NCBI GenBank assembly: GCA_033809995.1
Contig: JAPXKQ010000005.1
Coordinates: forward strand, 1-64,000
Direction of reading: 5' to 3'
DNA: 64,000 nucleotides
Source of the DNA: Paratissierella sp033809995
GTDB taxonomy: Bacteria > Bacillota > Clostridia > Tissierellales > Tissierellaceae
Part shown: one piece after another, positions 35,878-44,979 of the stretch
Layout of the letters: every line of letters begins with the position of its first letter
Numbering within the stretch: position 1 is the first letter of the stretch
Program-made: the position numbers and the translations under genes
The notes under the pieces: model-generated
Seen by the model: only the letters and a program-made list of their open reading frames with translations
What the model was told of the DNA's origin: nothing
Database searches by the model: none

Positions 35878-38800
35878 ATGAGTGAATTTGGGATTAGAGA
35901 AACACATGATAGTTTAAAAGAAAGGCTAACAAATTACATAAAAGCGCAGTATTTTGCTGAAAACGAGCTATTGCTTGAAGCAACTAAAGGATTATTAAGC
36001 AGAAAAGGTGTGCTTTTTCAAGAACCATATATAGAAGCAACAAAAAGTTATAAGATTGAAAACAATGGGTTTACTAGTGCAAATTTGCCAGAAGATATTA
36101 GGAGATATTTAGCCTTACTTACAGAAAATAATCTAGGTGTATTTAATACTCCTTTCTATCATCAGGTGCAAGCATTAGAGGAATTTTATAAAGGAAATGA
36201 CTTATTAATTACTACAGGAACTGGATCTGGTAAAACTGAATGTTTTATTTGGCCAATATTAACTGAAATTATAAAGGAATCTCACTCTTCTCCACAAACC
36301 TGGGAAGTACAAGGTATTAGAACATTAATATTATATCCTATGAATGCATTGGTTTCCGATCAACTTGGAAGAATTAGAAATATCATGGGTAGAAAAGATG
36401 ATGCATATATGAATATTATTAAATCTCAAGCAGGTGAATTTGCTAGAAGACCACGGTTTGGAATGTATACTGGTAGAACTCCTTATTCTGGAATAGATAA
36501 TGTTAATAAGAACAAGGACTTAGGAAAATTAATATCACAAAATTACCTTAATTGTAAAGAAGATATTCGTGAAGAACTTAATAAAATAGGAAGAATACCT
36601 TCAAAAGATTTAAATGCCTTTGCAAAAAATCTTTTTAAAGGAGAGCAAATCACAGGAATAGATGATTCTGAACTATTTACTCGCGGAGAAATGCAATCTA
36701 TATGTCCAGATTTTTTAATAACTAACTATAGTATGCTGGAATTTATGTTAATGAGACCCATAGAGCAATGTTTTTGGCAACAAACTAAACAATGGTTAAA
36801 TAGTTCTGAAGAAAATAAGCTGTTACTGGTTATAGATGAAGCACATATGTATAGAGGTGCTTCTGGTGGGGAAGTCTCATTGTTAATTAGACGACTTATG
36901 GATAAATTAGAGATTGGCAGGAGTAAATTGCGATGTATATTAACAAGCGCAAGTGTACCAGAAGGAAGAGATATGGAGTTAAGGGAATTTGCATGCGGAC
37001 TAACTGGACAAGATCTAATCAAGGATAAGTTTTCTATTATACGCGGTAAAGTAGAAGAGAACTATGGGAACAAAAAGGGGAATATAAGAGATGTAGAAGC
37101 CTTATCTAGACTTGATTATAATAAATTGCAATGTAGTGATAAAGAGATAGAATCTCAAATAACCATATTAGCCGAAGAGTTAGATTGGGAAAATATAGAT
37201 GGTAATGTTAGTGAATATTTATATGAAAATTTATCTAAATATCCACCAATGCTGGAATTAATAAAACTATGTAGTGGAAAAGCTATGGAATTTAGTAGAT
37301 TGGCTAGTAATATCTTTGAAGACACAGAGCAAGTTAAAGCTGAAAAAGCAACTGAAATATTACTTTCTCTTGGAACCATAGCAAAATCAAAACAAAATAA
37401 GGTGTTATTACCTTCTAGGGTTCATCTTTTATTCAAAGGATTGAATGGTATATTTACATGTTTAAATCCAAACTGCAAGCATAATCATGAAGTTATGGGA
37501 ATTAAATTAGGTAATGTATATGAAAATCTACATTTTACTTGTCCTGAGTGTGGGTCTAGGGTATTTGAGCTGATTTGTGATAGGAGATGTGGAACTCTAT
37601 TTATTCGTGCTTTTAAAGATAATACTAATCCTTATAGATTTTTATGGCAAGAGCAAAGTAATTTGTTATATGAACCCGAAGAGATACATTTGTGGATAGT
37701 TCCAGAGGGTAGAAAAGATATTTTTAAAAGTAATGTAAGAAAAAGTAAGGCCAAAGAAAATTCTATATTTGGTTATATTGATTCAAGAACTGGAATTTAT
37801 TTTGAAGACGAAAAATATGAAAATGATAATAATTTTATTAAAGTACTAATACCTATAAAACCTGATAAAACTTCAAAAATATATACATTTCCTACTTGTC
37901 CCAATTGTGGAAGGGATAAAACTAAATTAACGCCATTTAGGACAAGGGGAAATGAACCTTTTGCAAATATCGTTATGGAGCAACTATGGACACAACCATC
38001 AAAAGATAACAATCTTAAAAATCATGGGAAAAAGGTTTTACTTTTTTCTGACAGTAGGCAACGGGCTGCTATGTTAGCACGTGATTTAACCATTGCTTCT
38101 GACGGGGATGCTGGAAGGCAAGCACTTTTTTTGGCTGCTAAGATGCTAGAAGAAAAATACGGCAAGGGTAATGCATCAATAAATTTACTTTATTATGCTT
38201 TTTTAAAGATTGTTTATGATAATGATGTGAGTTTTTTCTATGGAGATGAAAAGGATATGTTTAAATCCCAACTTCATAGTTATGGTGAGTTATATGGACA
38301 TAGACATAGTCCAAGATTTAATAGAATGAAAGACAATATTGGGAATCCACCTGAAATGTTCTATCAACTATTACTAAAGAATATAAGTGATAGCTTTAGA
38401 TCTTTCAATGATCTATGCTTAGGCCAAATTCTTCTTATTGAAGGTGGAGAAGATGGAGAAGAAATAGATGAATGTTTAGAAGGAATAGAAAAACTAACTA
38501 AAATAGATATCATGACTATTAGAAATATATATAATGCTTGGATACAAAGTTTAATAGTAAAAGATATAGCCGTTTTCCCTGAGGTAAAGGATAGTATTAG
38601 AACTAGTATTCTCCCTTATGATAGGGCTGGTTTTGGAGTAGATGAAGAAGGTAACTTTCCATTATTTTTAAGTAATTTACTTAAAAATAATGGAATCTCA
38701 AAAGAAAAATTAGATATTCTTATTGAAAGATTTCATTTATTTACTAAGAAGGGAGACGATAGAGAAAATAATCACAATAGGAGATATATATTGCCAGGTC

Positions 38801-41199
38801 GATTAACTTTAAAGACAAATGAAAATGGGATTTGGTATAGATGTAATAGATGTGCAGGTACATCTATATTCACATTATTTGATTCATGTATATATTGCGG
38901 TAGCGATAAGCATATAAACAAAATATCAAATGAAGAATTATCAAGGTATGATTTTTGGAGAAAGCCTGTTATTAAGGCTGCAGATGGTGCAGATATAAGA
39001 AACATTACTACAGAGGAGCATACAGCCCAATTGTCACATAAAGATCAAAAAAATGAGGTATGGTCAACAACTGAAAAATATGAGATGAGATTTAGGGATA
39101 TAGTGGTAGAAGAGGATAGTGAACCTATTGATATTTTAAGTTGTACTACTACAATGGAGGTGGGTATTGATATTGGTTCATTAACAGCTGTTGGACTTAG
39201 AAATGTCCCACCAATGAGAGAAAATTATCAACAAAGAGCAGGACGTGCAGGTAGAAAGGGTTCTGCAGTTTCTACTATTGTTACCTACACAGAAAATGGT
39301 CCTCATGATTCATGGTATTATAAGGAACCCGATAGGATGATTTCAGGAGAACCAAGAATGCCTTGGATTGATTATGATAATCATAAACTTATTAAAAGGC
39401 ATTTAAATATGATATTATTGCAAGAGTATTTTATTAAAATGGATAGAAGTATTGATAGTATTGATACTATAAGTTTCTTTAGCTTAGACAAGTCACACAA
39501 CTATAAAAATTTTATTCAGTGGTTAAATATAAAGATACCGCTAGAAGAAAAGAGAACTGAGATCCTAATCCCGAATTCTAATAATTTTAACTGGATTGAA
39601 TATAAAAATGAGTTTATTGATGAAATAAATCAATTAAGTAAAAATGTTCAAAACAATCCAATAAAATACAAAAGAAAAAATGTAGGTAATGCAGATGATA
39701 TAACCGAACAAGATAATGATGTTACATTACTAGACACCCTATTTACTGATAATTTTTTACCAACTTATTCGTTCCCAAGGAATGTGGTTAATTTTTGGAT
39801 AGAGGAGAAAAATGGGGAAATAGGAGAGAGTCCTGAAAGAAGTATAGATATTGCTTTAAGTGAATATGCTCCTGGTAGAATGCTTGTAGTAAATAAAAAG
39901 TCATATATTTCTGGTGCTATATATAACCACTATACGAAGTATGATAAAGAATTTAGATATAAAGTAGCAGAACCTTGGCTCGAAATGAAAGAATATAATA
40001 AGGATATGTACTGTTGTACTAATAAAAATTGCGGTTGGTTTGGACTAGAAAACAATAACTTACAATGTCCATTATGTGGTTCTTTGGTAAAAAAACATAC
40101 TATGATTAAACCTTGGGGATTTGCTCCAAGGGAGGGTGAAAACATACCAGAAACACGTGATAATCAAGAATATTCAGCTATAAGTATACCATCTTATTCA
40201 TCAATGCCTCAAGATCTTAGTAAAATGAAGTTTATATCTAAAACTGGCCTAATGAGAATGGAAAATAGAGAAAATCAACAGATAATAATGGTTAATAAGG
40301 GACCGAAAGAAGAGGGTTTTGACTTATGTTATAGATGTGGAGCTATTGATCCATCAGAATGCTTAGATGACGAAAAGAAGAATAGAAAAAGACCTTATAA
40401 AATACCATTTTTAAAAAATGATAACCAATCATGTTTTCATATTAGAGAAAATGTTCTTCTCGGATATGATTTTAATACTGATATGTTGGTTATAGAATTA
40501 AAACTAACGAAAGATAAAATAAATATTAAAGAAGAAGATTTAAATATATGGGTTATTCCTGCATTAGCAACTTTTGCGGAAACTCTAGCATTATCTGCTA
40601 GCGATGAACTTGATGTAGAATTTAGTGATTTGAAATCAGGTTATAGGATACGTTATAGTGATAACTGTATTTATGCAGATATTTATTTATATGATAGTCT
40701 TTCAAGTGGGGCAGGTTATTCAAATAGAGTTGCAGATTTAATTGAAAATGTACTAGATAAAATTGAAAAACGACTAATATCTTGTGATTGTGATACTTCT
40801 TGCCCAAACTGCATTAGACATTTCTGGAATCAATCACAACATAAGAATTTAGATAGAAAAGCAGGTCTTCAATTATTAAAATGGGTTAGATATGGAGAAA
40901 TAGAAACTAAACTAACTAGAAAAGAACAAAAAGAGTACTTGGCGACAATAGATACAATAGTAAAATTGCAACATGGTAATGGATATGGATTAATTGAAGA
41001 CTATAATGGTTCAGATTTTTGTATAAATATAGACGGTAATATTAGACCGATAAAAATAATTCCAGCTATGTGCGCAGTTTCTTCAATCAGGAATGATGAA
41101 AATGCTATATTAGTTCCAGATAGATTGTTTAAAGTTGCCATTTCCAACGTATGGAAAATTGTTAGAGAGGATTTATTGGAAAGAAACAGAGATAATTAA
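35878..41199 (+). CDS. Very large DEAH helicase with DUF1998-like C-terminus (DruE-like)
   Basis: A 1773-residue superfamily 2 helicase. Motif I TTGTGSGKTE is near residue 110, motif II VIDEAHMYRG near 320, motif III ILTSAS near 355, motif V TTMEVGIDIGSLTAVG near 1090 and motif VI QRAGRAGRKGS near 1118. The two RecA lobes are therefore split by over 700 residues that carry cysteine clusters (CPECG near 560, CPNCG near 675, CNRCAG near 985). The C-terminal region has DSLSSGAGY and CDCDTSCPNCIRHFWNQ, the DUF1998 zinc signature. Size and layout fit DruE of Druantia better than MrfA/YprA (about 750 residues) or DISARM DrmA/DrmB. GGGGAGG precedes ATG 35878. Confidence 0.82.
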   Translation: MSEFGIRETHDSLKERLTNYIKAQYFAENELLLEATKGLLSRKGVLFQEPYIEATKSYKIENNGFTSANLPEDIRRYLALLTENNLGVFNTPFYHQVQALEEFYKGNDLLITTGTGSGKTECFIWPILTEIIKESHSSPQTWEVQGIRTLILYPMNALVSDQLGRIRNIMGRKDDAYMNIIKSQAGEFARRPRFGMYTGRTPYSGIDNVNKNKDLGKLISQNYLNCKEDIREELNKIGRIPSKDLNAFAKNLFKGEQITGIDDSELFTRGEMQSICPDFLITNYSMLEFMLMRPIEQCFWQQTKQWLNSSEENKLLLVIDEAHMYRGASGGEVSLLIRRLMDKLEIGRSKLRCILTSASVPEGRDMELREFACGLTGQDLIKDKFSIIRGKVEENYGNKKGNIRDVEALSRLDYNKLQCSDKEIESQITILAEELDWENIDGNVSEYLYENLSKYPPMLELIKLCSGKAMEFSRLASNIFEDTEQVKAEKATEILLSLGTIAKSKQNKVLLPSRVHLLFKGLNGIFTCLNPNCKHNHEVMGIKLGNVYENLHFTCPECGSRVFELICDRRCGTLFIRAFKDNTNPYRFLWQEQSNLLYEPEEIHLWIVPEGRKDIFKSNVRKSKAKENSIFGYIDSRTGIYFEDEKYENDNNFIKVLIPIKPDKTSKIYTFPTCPNCGRDKTKLTPFRTRGNEPFANIVMEQLWTQPSKDNNLKNHGKKVLLFSDSRQRAAMLARDLTIASDGDAGRQALFLAAKMLEEKYGKGNASINLLYYAFLKIVYDNDVSFFYGDEKDMFKSQLHSYGELYGHRHSPRFNRMKDNIGNPPEMFYQLLLKNISDSFRSFNDLCLGQILLIEGGEDGEEIDECLEGIEKLTKIDIMTIRNIYNAWIQSLIVKDIAVFPEVKDSIRTSILPYDRAGFGVDEEGNFPLFLSNLLKNNGISKEKLDILIERFHLFTKKGDDRENNHNRRYILPGRLTLKTNENGIWYRCNRCAGTSIFTLFDSCIYCGSDKHINKISNEELSRYDFWRKPVIKAADGADIRNITTEEHTAQLSHKDQKNEVWSTTEKYEMRFRDIVVEEDSEPIDILSCTTTMEVGIDIGSLTAVGLRNVPPMRENYQQRAGRAGRKGSAVSTIVTYTENGPHDSWYYKEPDRMISGEPRMPWIDYDNHKLIKRHLNMILLQEYFIKMDRSIDSIDTISFFSLDKSHNYKNFIQWLNIKIPLEEKRTEILIPNSNNFNWIEYKNEFIDEINQLSKNVQNNPIKYKRKNVGNADDITEQDNDVTLLDTLFTDNFLPTYSFPRNVVNFWIEEKNGEIGESPERSIDIALSEYAPGRMLVVNKKSYISGAIYNHYTKYDKEFRYKVAEPWLEMKEYNKDMYCCTNKNCGWFGLENNNLQCPLCGSLVKKHTMIKPWGFAPREGENIPETRDNQEYSAISIPSYSSMPQDLSKMKFISKTGLMRMENRENQQIIMVNKGPKEEGFDLCYRCGAIDPSECLDDEKKNRKRPYKIPFLKNDNQSCFHIRENVLLGYDFNTDMLVIELKLTKDKINIKEEDLNIWVIPALATFAETLALSASDELDVEFSDLKSGYRIRYSDNCIYADIYLYDSLSSGAGYSNRVADLIENVLDKIEKRLISCDCDTSCPNCIRHFWNQSQHKNLDRKAGLQLLKWVRYGEIETKLTRKEQKEYLATIDTIVKLQHGNGYGLIEDYNGSDFCINIDGNIRPIKIIPAMCAVSSIRNDENAILVPDRLFKVAISNVWKIVREDLLERNRDN

Positions 41200-41202
41200 C
41201 AT

Positions 41203-41382
41203 ATGAAATGTCCTAAATGTGGTGCTGTTCATGCTTTTGGAGAACCCGATGAAGATGATGACGATTACGGGGAATCACTAAGCGTATGGGATGCGGCAGA
41301 TATTTATTTATCAAAGGGTTTTGATGAGGATTATCAATTTGAGTATACGCATGCGGAGTTAATGAAAGCACTTGGTGAATAG
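41203..41382 (+). CDS. Small acidic zinc-ribbon protein, last gene of the DruE-like operon
   Basis: A 59-residue protein starting only 3 bases after the helicase stop. It opens with MKCPKCGAVHAF, half of a zinc ribbon (or a rubredoxin-like knuckle that needs a partner), followed by a strongly acidic stretch EPDEDDDDYGE and a helical tail DAADIYLSKGFDEDYQFEY. No ribosome site other than the end of the helicase frame is visible, so translation would be coupled. The acidic tract could mimic DNA or regulate the helicase; that is speculation. Confidence 0.6.
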   Translation: MKCPKCGAVHAFGEPDEDDDDYGESLSVWDAADIYLSKGFDEDYQFEYTHAELMKALGE

Positions 41383-41560
41383 TATTTTATAATTATAGAA
41401 TCTGGTAATAATTTTGTTTTATGAAACATTAAACAAACAAATGTCAGTTATCTTGGGAGGTTATAGGCATAAATTTGGCTGAATAACTACAATCAAGTGA
41501 CATACTAATTGTCTCATTCTTATAATAAAAAACAATAAATTAGAAAGGGGAAAAAAGAAT

Positions 41561-41707
41561 ATGGGAAAAAATAAATTACCTGCTGTAGATTTTTGTAAGA
41601 TTTTAGATGACTTCGGAGAAGAGGCTGCAAGAGATACTTTAAACGATGTAAATGAAGGAAGAATAAGTGTAGAAACACTTGAAAAGTATCTTTATGATGA
41701 CAACTAG
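41561..41707 (+). CDS. Small unknown protein (48 residues)
   Basis: ATG 41561 is preceded by AGAAAGGGG at good spacing and by a plausible -10 (TTATAAT near 41519-41525). The product MGKNKLPAVDFCKILDDFGE continues into EAARDTLNDVNEGRISVETLEKYLYDDN. It is helical and acidic, with no signal or membrane segment. I do not recognise it. The strong ribosome site and clean frame make it a likely real gene; it may belong to the defence island's edge. Confidence 0.55.
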   Translation: MGKNKLPAVDFCKILDDFGEEAARDTLNDVNEGRISVETLEKYLYDDN

Positions 41708-41977
41708 AATTAAAAATGAATAAATAAAAATGGAATTGATCAATTTCCACGAATGACCGATAACATAAGATATACTTGCTATCTACTAGTGCCAGCTAAG
41801 GTGGGAAGATATGGGATTATTCGATTTGCAGAGTTGTTCGGCAAACTCCAATTTACAGTGTAAGTAATGAAGATAATTCAAATATATAATATGAGAAATT
41901 CTATTTTTAAAAATTAAAAGGATAAGGAAATTGTAACAACATTGTGATATGCTAATAGTGAATAAATTAAAACCAAA
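41708..41977. other. Gap without a recognisable gene
   Basis: About 270 bases of AT-rich sequence. It contains a small inverted repeat GGAATTGATCAATTTCC (about 41731-41747) and an 18-codon open frame at about 41812 that I do not regard as a gene. Nothing else can be supported. Confidence 0.5.
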
Positions 41978-42112
41978 ATATCAAGAGTTAGGGTAGAGAT
42001 TTAGCTCTATGACCCTATACCAACCTGCAATATGCAAGGTGGTCCAGCTAAAAGTTCGATAAGGAGGTAAAACATAGTGATTTCTGCTCTTCTTATCAAT
42101 TTGATAAGAAGA
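41978..42112 (+). ncRNA. SAM-clan-like riboswitch candidate with expression-platform terminator
   Basis: The aptamer-like region has ATATCAAGAG at its 5' end, a stem TAGGGT-AGAG...CTCT-ATG-ACCCTA (41989-42017), a second stem ACCAACCTGC...GCAAGGTGGT (42019-42043), CCAGC, and a 3' GATAAGG (42058-42064). Order and key words (ATCAAGAG, CTCTATGA, CAACC...AAGGTG, CCAGC, GATAAG) follow the SAM-I/SAM-IV pattern, but details differ, so it may be a variant. TCTTCTTATCAA (42088-42099) pairs perfectly with TTGATAAGAAGA (42101-42112) before TTTTTG, a terminator. GATAAGGAG (42058-42066) can pair with CTTCTTATC (42089-42097) as antiterminator. Ligand binding would therefore turn the gene off. Confidence 0.65.
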
Positions 42113-42148
42113 TTTTTGTTTTATAAATATTTTTTAGGAGATGATTAT

Positions 42149-42388
42149 GTGAATACTAGTGGTTACATTAGAGGATATATGTCAAAGAATATGAAAGCAG
42201 AAGATTTTATTAAGGTAGTTGTTTCAGCTTTAAATAGGGAATTTGAAGAGATAAAAGAAGGAGTAAGCTTAGAGTACAACGATAATGAATTTATAATAAG
42301 TATGGGAAAGTATAAAGTTGTTATAAGTAAAGAGTTAATTGATAAACTTAAGAGTCCTTATGGGATAGATAAATATATATTAGAATAA
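42149..42388 (+). CDS. Unknown small protein under riboswitch control (79 residues)
   Basis: GTG 42149 follows TTTTTAGGAG at good spacing. The protein has MSKNMKAEDFIKVVVSAL and FIISMGKYKVVISKELIDKL, ending YGIDKYILE; it is soluble and I do not recognise it. An alternative start is GTG 42077, which has a near-perfect AAGGAGG (42061-42067) but would place the whole terminator hairpin inside the coding region and add a hydrophobic leader. If that start is used, the riboswitch could act by hiding the ribosome site instead. If the aptamer senses S-adenosylmethionine, a link to methionine or methyl metabolism is likely. Confidence 0.6.
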   Translation: MNTSGYIRGYMSKNMKAEDFIKVVVSALNREFEEIKEGVSLEYNDNEFIISMGKYKVVISKELIDKLKSPYGIDKYILE

Positions 42389-42760
42389 TTTGAAAAACAA
42401 GATTTTACTTTTGATAGAAATAGAAGCCAATATATTCAGTATTTTTTTGGAAATTATGTCGGAGCACATACCGAAGAATTTAGGAAAGGAAACCATAGAC
42501 TTATATAATCAATCAGAGAACAGAGGTAATGTATATTGCAATTAAGAGGTATAAGATCATTTTTATCGGATAAATTTTATATTACTAGGCGTAAAAACTA
42601 TAGATATTTATCTGATTATGATGAGAAAAACAATTTTAAGGTAGATAAATATTTGAGTAAAGAATAGAGGATAAGAAGGAATGAAGCGGTAGAATTTTAT
42701 TAATATTAATATGATATAATTTAATAAATTTAATTATCTAATGGAAAGGGGAAAGGTTAT
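42389..42760 (+). other. Gap with fragmentary short frames
   Basis: A 370-base stretch. The best frame is 42536-42667 (TTG start, 43 codons) encoding LQLRGIRSFLSDKFYITRR and a charged tail ending VDKYLSKE, with AGAGG 8-10 bases upstream. It may be a small gene or a remnant. A shorter frame near 42459 encodes SEHIPKNLGKETIDLYNQ. Neither is recognised. The start of the acetyltransferase remnant follows with its own AAGGGGAAAGG site. Confidence 0.3.
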
Positions 42761-43317
42761 ATGAAACATTTGGGAACAAAGAAACTTGAAACAGAAAGAT
42801 TAATATTACGTAGATTTACAACTAATGATGCTGATGATATGTATAAAAACTGGGCATCTGATTTAGAAGTTACTAAATATCTGATGTGGCTAGCTCATGA
42901 TTCTATTGATGTTAGTAGAGATATTTTAAATACTTTGATTTCTAATTATGAAAAAGAAGATTTTTATCAGTGGGCGATTGTGCCGAAGGATATAATCAAC
43001 CAATAGGAACAATTAGTGTTGTACATCAGGATAAATCAATTAAAATGGTGCATGTAGGGTATTGTATTGGTAGGAAATGGTGGGGGAGAGGTTTTACCTC
43101 TGAGGCCTTAAGCAGATTAATTCGCTTTTTTTTCGAAGAGGTGAAAGTTAATAGAATAGAGTCTCGACACGATCCTCGTAACCATAATTCAGGTAAGGTT
43201 ATGATGAAATGTGGCTTAAAATACGAGGGGACATCTAGACAATCTGATTGGAATAATCAAGGAATCTGTGATGCATCATTCTATGGTATGTTGGCAAGTG
43301 ATTACTTTGAACATTAA
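42761..43317 (+). pseudogene. GNAT acetyltransferase (RimJ/RimL type), frameshifted
   Basis: The N-terminal part (42761-43006) encodes LGTKKLETERLILRRFTTND and ends YQWAIVPKDIINQ. The C-terminal part continues in another frame with QPIGTISVV, VGYCIGRKWWGRGFTSEAL (the acetyl-CoA loop), NHNSGKVMMKCGLKYEG and ends at 43317. Removing two bases of the duplicated AT at about 42990-42996 restores the expected PKDNQPIGTIS. The gene has a good ribosome site, so the lesion is recent or a sequencing error. Confidence 0.85.
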
Positions 43318-43461
43318 ATATAATTGATAATTGCCCATTTAAGATAAAAGAATTAAAAAAATTTTAGCAATTCTTCAATATAGCAATACAGGAAATGTAT
43401 AATAAAAATTTTATGTTAAACTGGAAACAACCTAGGGAATAAAGAAAAGGAGAGATAAACC

Positions 43462-44791
43462 TTGACCACAATTGAATTGCTACAAAAATCTATTAACTAT
43501 TATTAACTATATTGAAGAAAATTTAAAATCAGAAATAGAAACAGAAGATTTTTCAGAAATAACTGGATTTTCTATTTATCATTTCTACCGATTGTTTTCA
43601 TGTTATGTTGGAATGCCAGTAGCAGCATATATAACAAATCGCAGACTTCATCATGCTATTTATTCTATTCAAAAAGGAAATAAATCAATAGATATTGCAC
43701 TTCAATATGGTTTCAATACCTATTCTGGGTTTTATAAAGCATTCAGGCGTGAATTTGGGTGCTCTCCTACAAAGTATTTAGAGCTAAATACTGTGAAAAG
43801 ACCAACACCTATAGACTTAAAGGAGGAGGCAGAATTCATGCTTAATCAAAGAGAAATAAATCAATTGTTATCTAACTGGAATATTGAAAAGGATTTAGAA
43901 ATCAAGGATGCTTTTACAGCTGGAGGTTCGGTAAAATTAAATGATACATGGATAATTGGAAAAGATTATATATTTAAAACTGGAAAAAACGTATCTGGTT
44001 TAAGAACACATATCAGGATTTCAAAAGAACTAGAAAAATCAGGAATGGCATCATCAGTCCCTATTAAAACTATACAAGATGATGATTTTATACTGAAAGA
44101 TGATAGATATTATGTGTTAACAAAATATATAAAGGGTAAATTCTTAAGTCCAGAAGAAAGATATGCTGAGAATAGAGTACAAATAGCAGAAAAGTATGGA
44201 GCAGCAATTGGTAATTTACACAAGATTTTAAAAAAACATGATGATATTGAAGTAAATGATAGCAATCTTCTAAATATAGTACTAGATTGGGCACTACCAA
44301 AGACAAAGAAAATTATGAAACAGTGGGGATGTCCCCTACCAGATGAATTTTATGAAGATTATATAGAAAACTTTACTAAACTTTATGATCATTTACCTAG
44401 ACACATTATTCATCGCGATGCCAATCCATCCAATATTATTTTTTATAAAGGTGAGGTAAGTGGATTTATAGATTTTGAAATAAGCGAACGTAATGTCAGA
44501 ATATTTGACCCTTGTTATTGTGCAACTGGAATATTATCAGAAGCTAGTGAAATAGAAGGTGATTATGATAAATGGGAAGAAATTCTAATAGGGATTATAA
44601 GCGGATATGATAAAATTGTTAAAATAACAGAAATAGAGAAACGTGCGATTCCATATGTTATTTACTCTATACAAATGATTTTTATAGCATGGCTATTGAC
44701 AGAAAAAGTGAATAAGAACCTAGCTGTAAGAAATAGAGAGATGTTACAGAAGATATACCAAATGATGAAAAATAAAGATGTATTTCAATAG
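43462..44791 (+). pseudogene. AraC-type regulator fused to an aminoglycoside/choline phosphotransferase-like domain, frame broken by a 10-bp duplication
   Basis: The expected start is TTG 43462, after AAAGGAGAG, encoding LTTIELLQKSINY, but this frame stops at 43504. The main frame is open from about 43472 to 44791. Deleting one copy of the tandem TATTAACTAT (43491-43510) joins them into MTTIELLQKSINYIEENL, a normal AraC start. The rest has two helix-turn-helices (EDFSEITGFSIYHFYRLF; IDIALQYGFNTYSGFYKAF) up to about residue 110, then an APH-like kinase domain with HRDANPSNII and GFIDFE. A TTG at 43472 could still give a product but has no ribosome site. Confidence 0.8.
43491..43510 (+). repeat. 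Tandem 10-bp duplication in the AraC-phosphotransferase gene
   Basis: Two exact copies of TATTAACTAT stand side by side. Ten bases shift the frame by one, so one copy reads in frame and two copies do not. Confidence 0.9.
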
Positions 44792-44948
44792 CTTATGAAC
44801 AATATCATTGATATTATTAAATTAAATTATTGAGGAATAACTGAATTATAAAGGAAAGTGAATTCAACTATAAGTAGAACAATTTGATGATTTAATAAAA
44901 TAAATGATACCATTAAATTATTATTAAAGTATCGAATAAATTTTAGGA

Positions 44949-44978
44949 GGACTTTACTAATGTAGAGTCCTTTATTTT
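44949..44978 (+). terminator. Terminator-like hairpin downstream of the AraC fusion
   Basis: GGACTTTAC (44949-44957) pairs with GTAGAGTCC (44962-44970), one G-T pair, followed by TTTATTTT. Confidence 0.7.
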
Positions 44979-44979
44979 G

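Noticed and set aside
35878..41199. Assigning the helicase to DISARM or to MrfA/YprA
   Set aside because: It is twice the size of MrfA, joins helicase and DUF1998 parts in one chain, and lacks the DISARM PLD and methylase partners nearby.
41383..41560. CRISPR-like or mobile element at the right edge of the defence operon
   Set aside because: Only short AT-rich inverted pieces are present; no regularly spaced repeats, terminal inverted repeats or transposase are seen.
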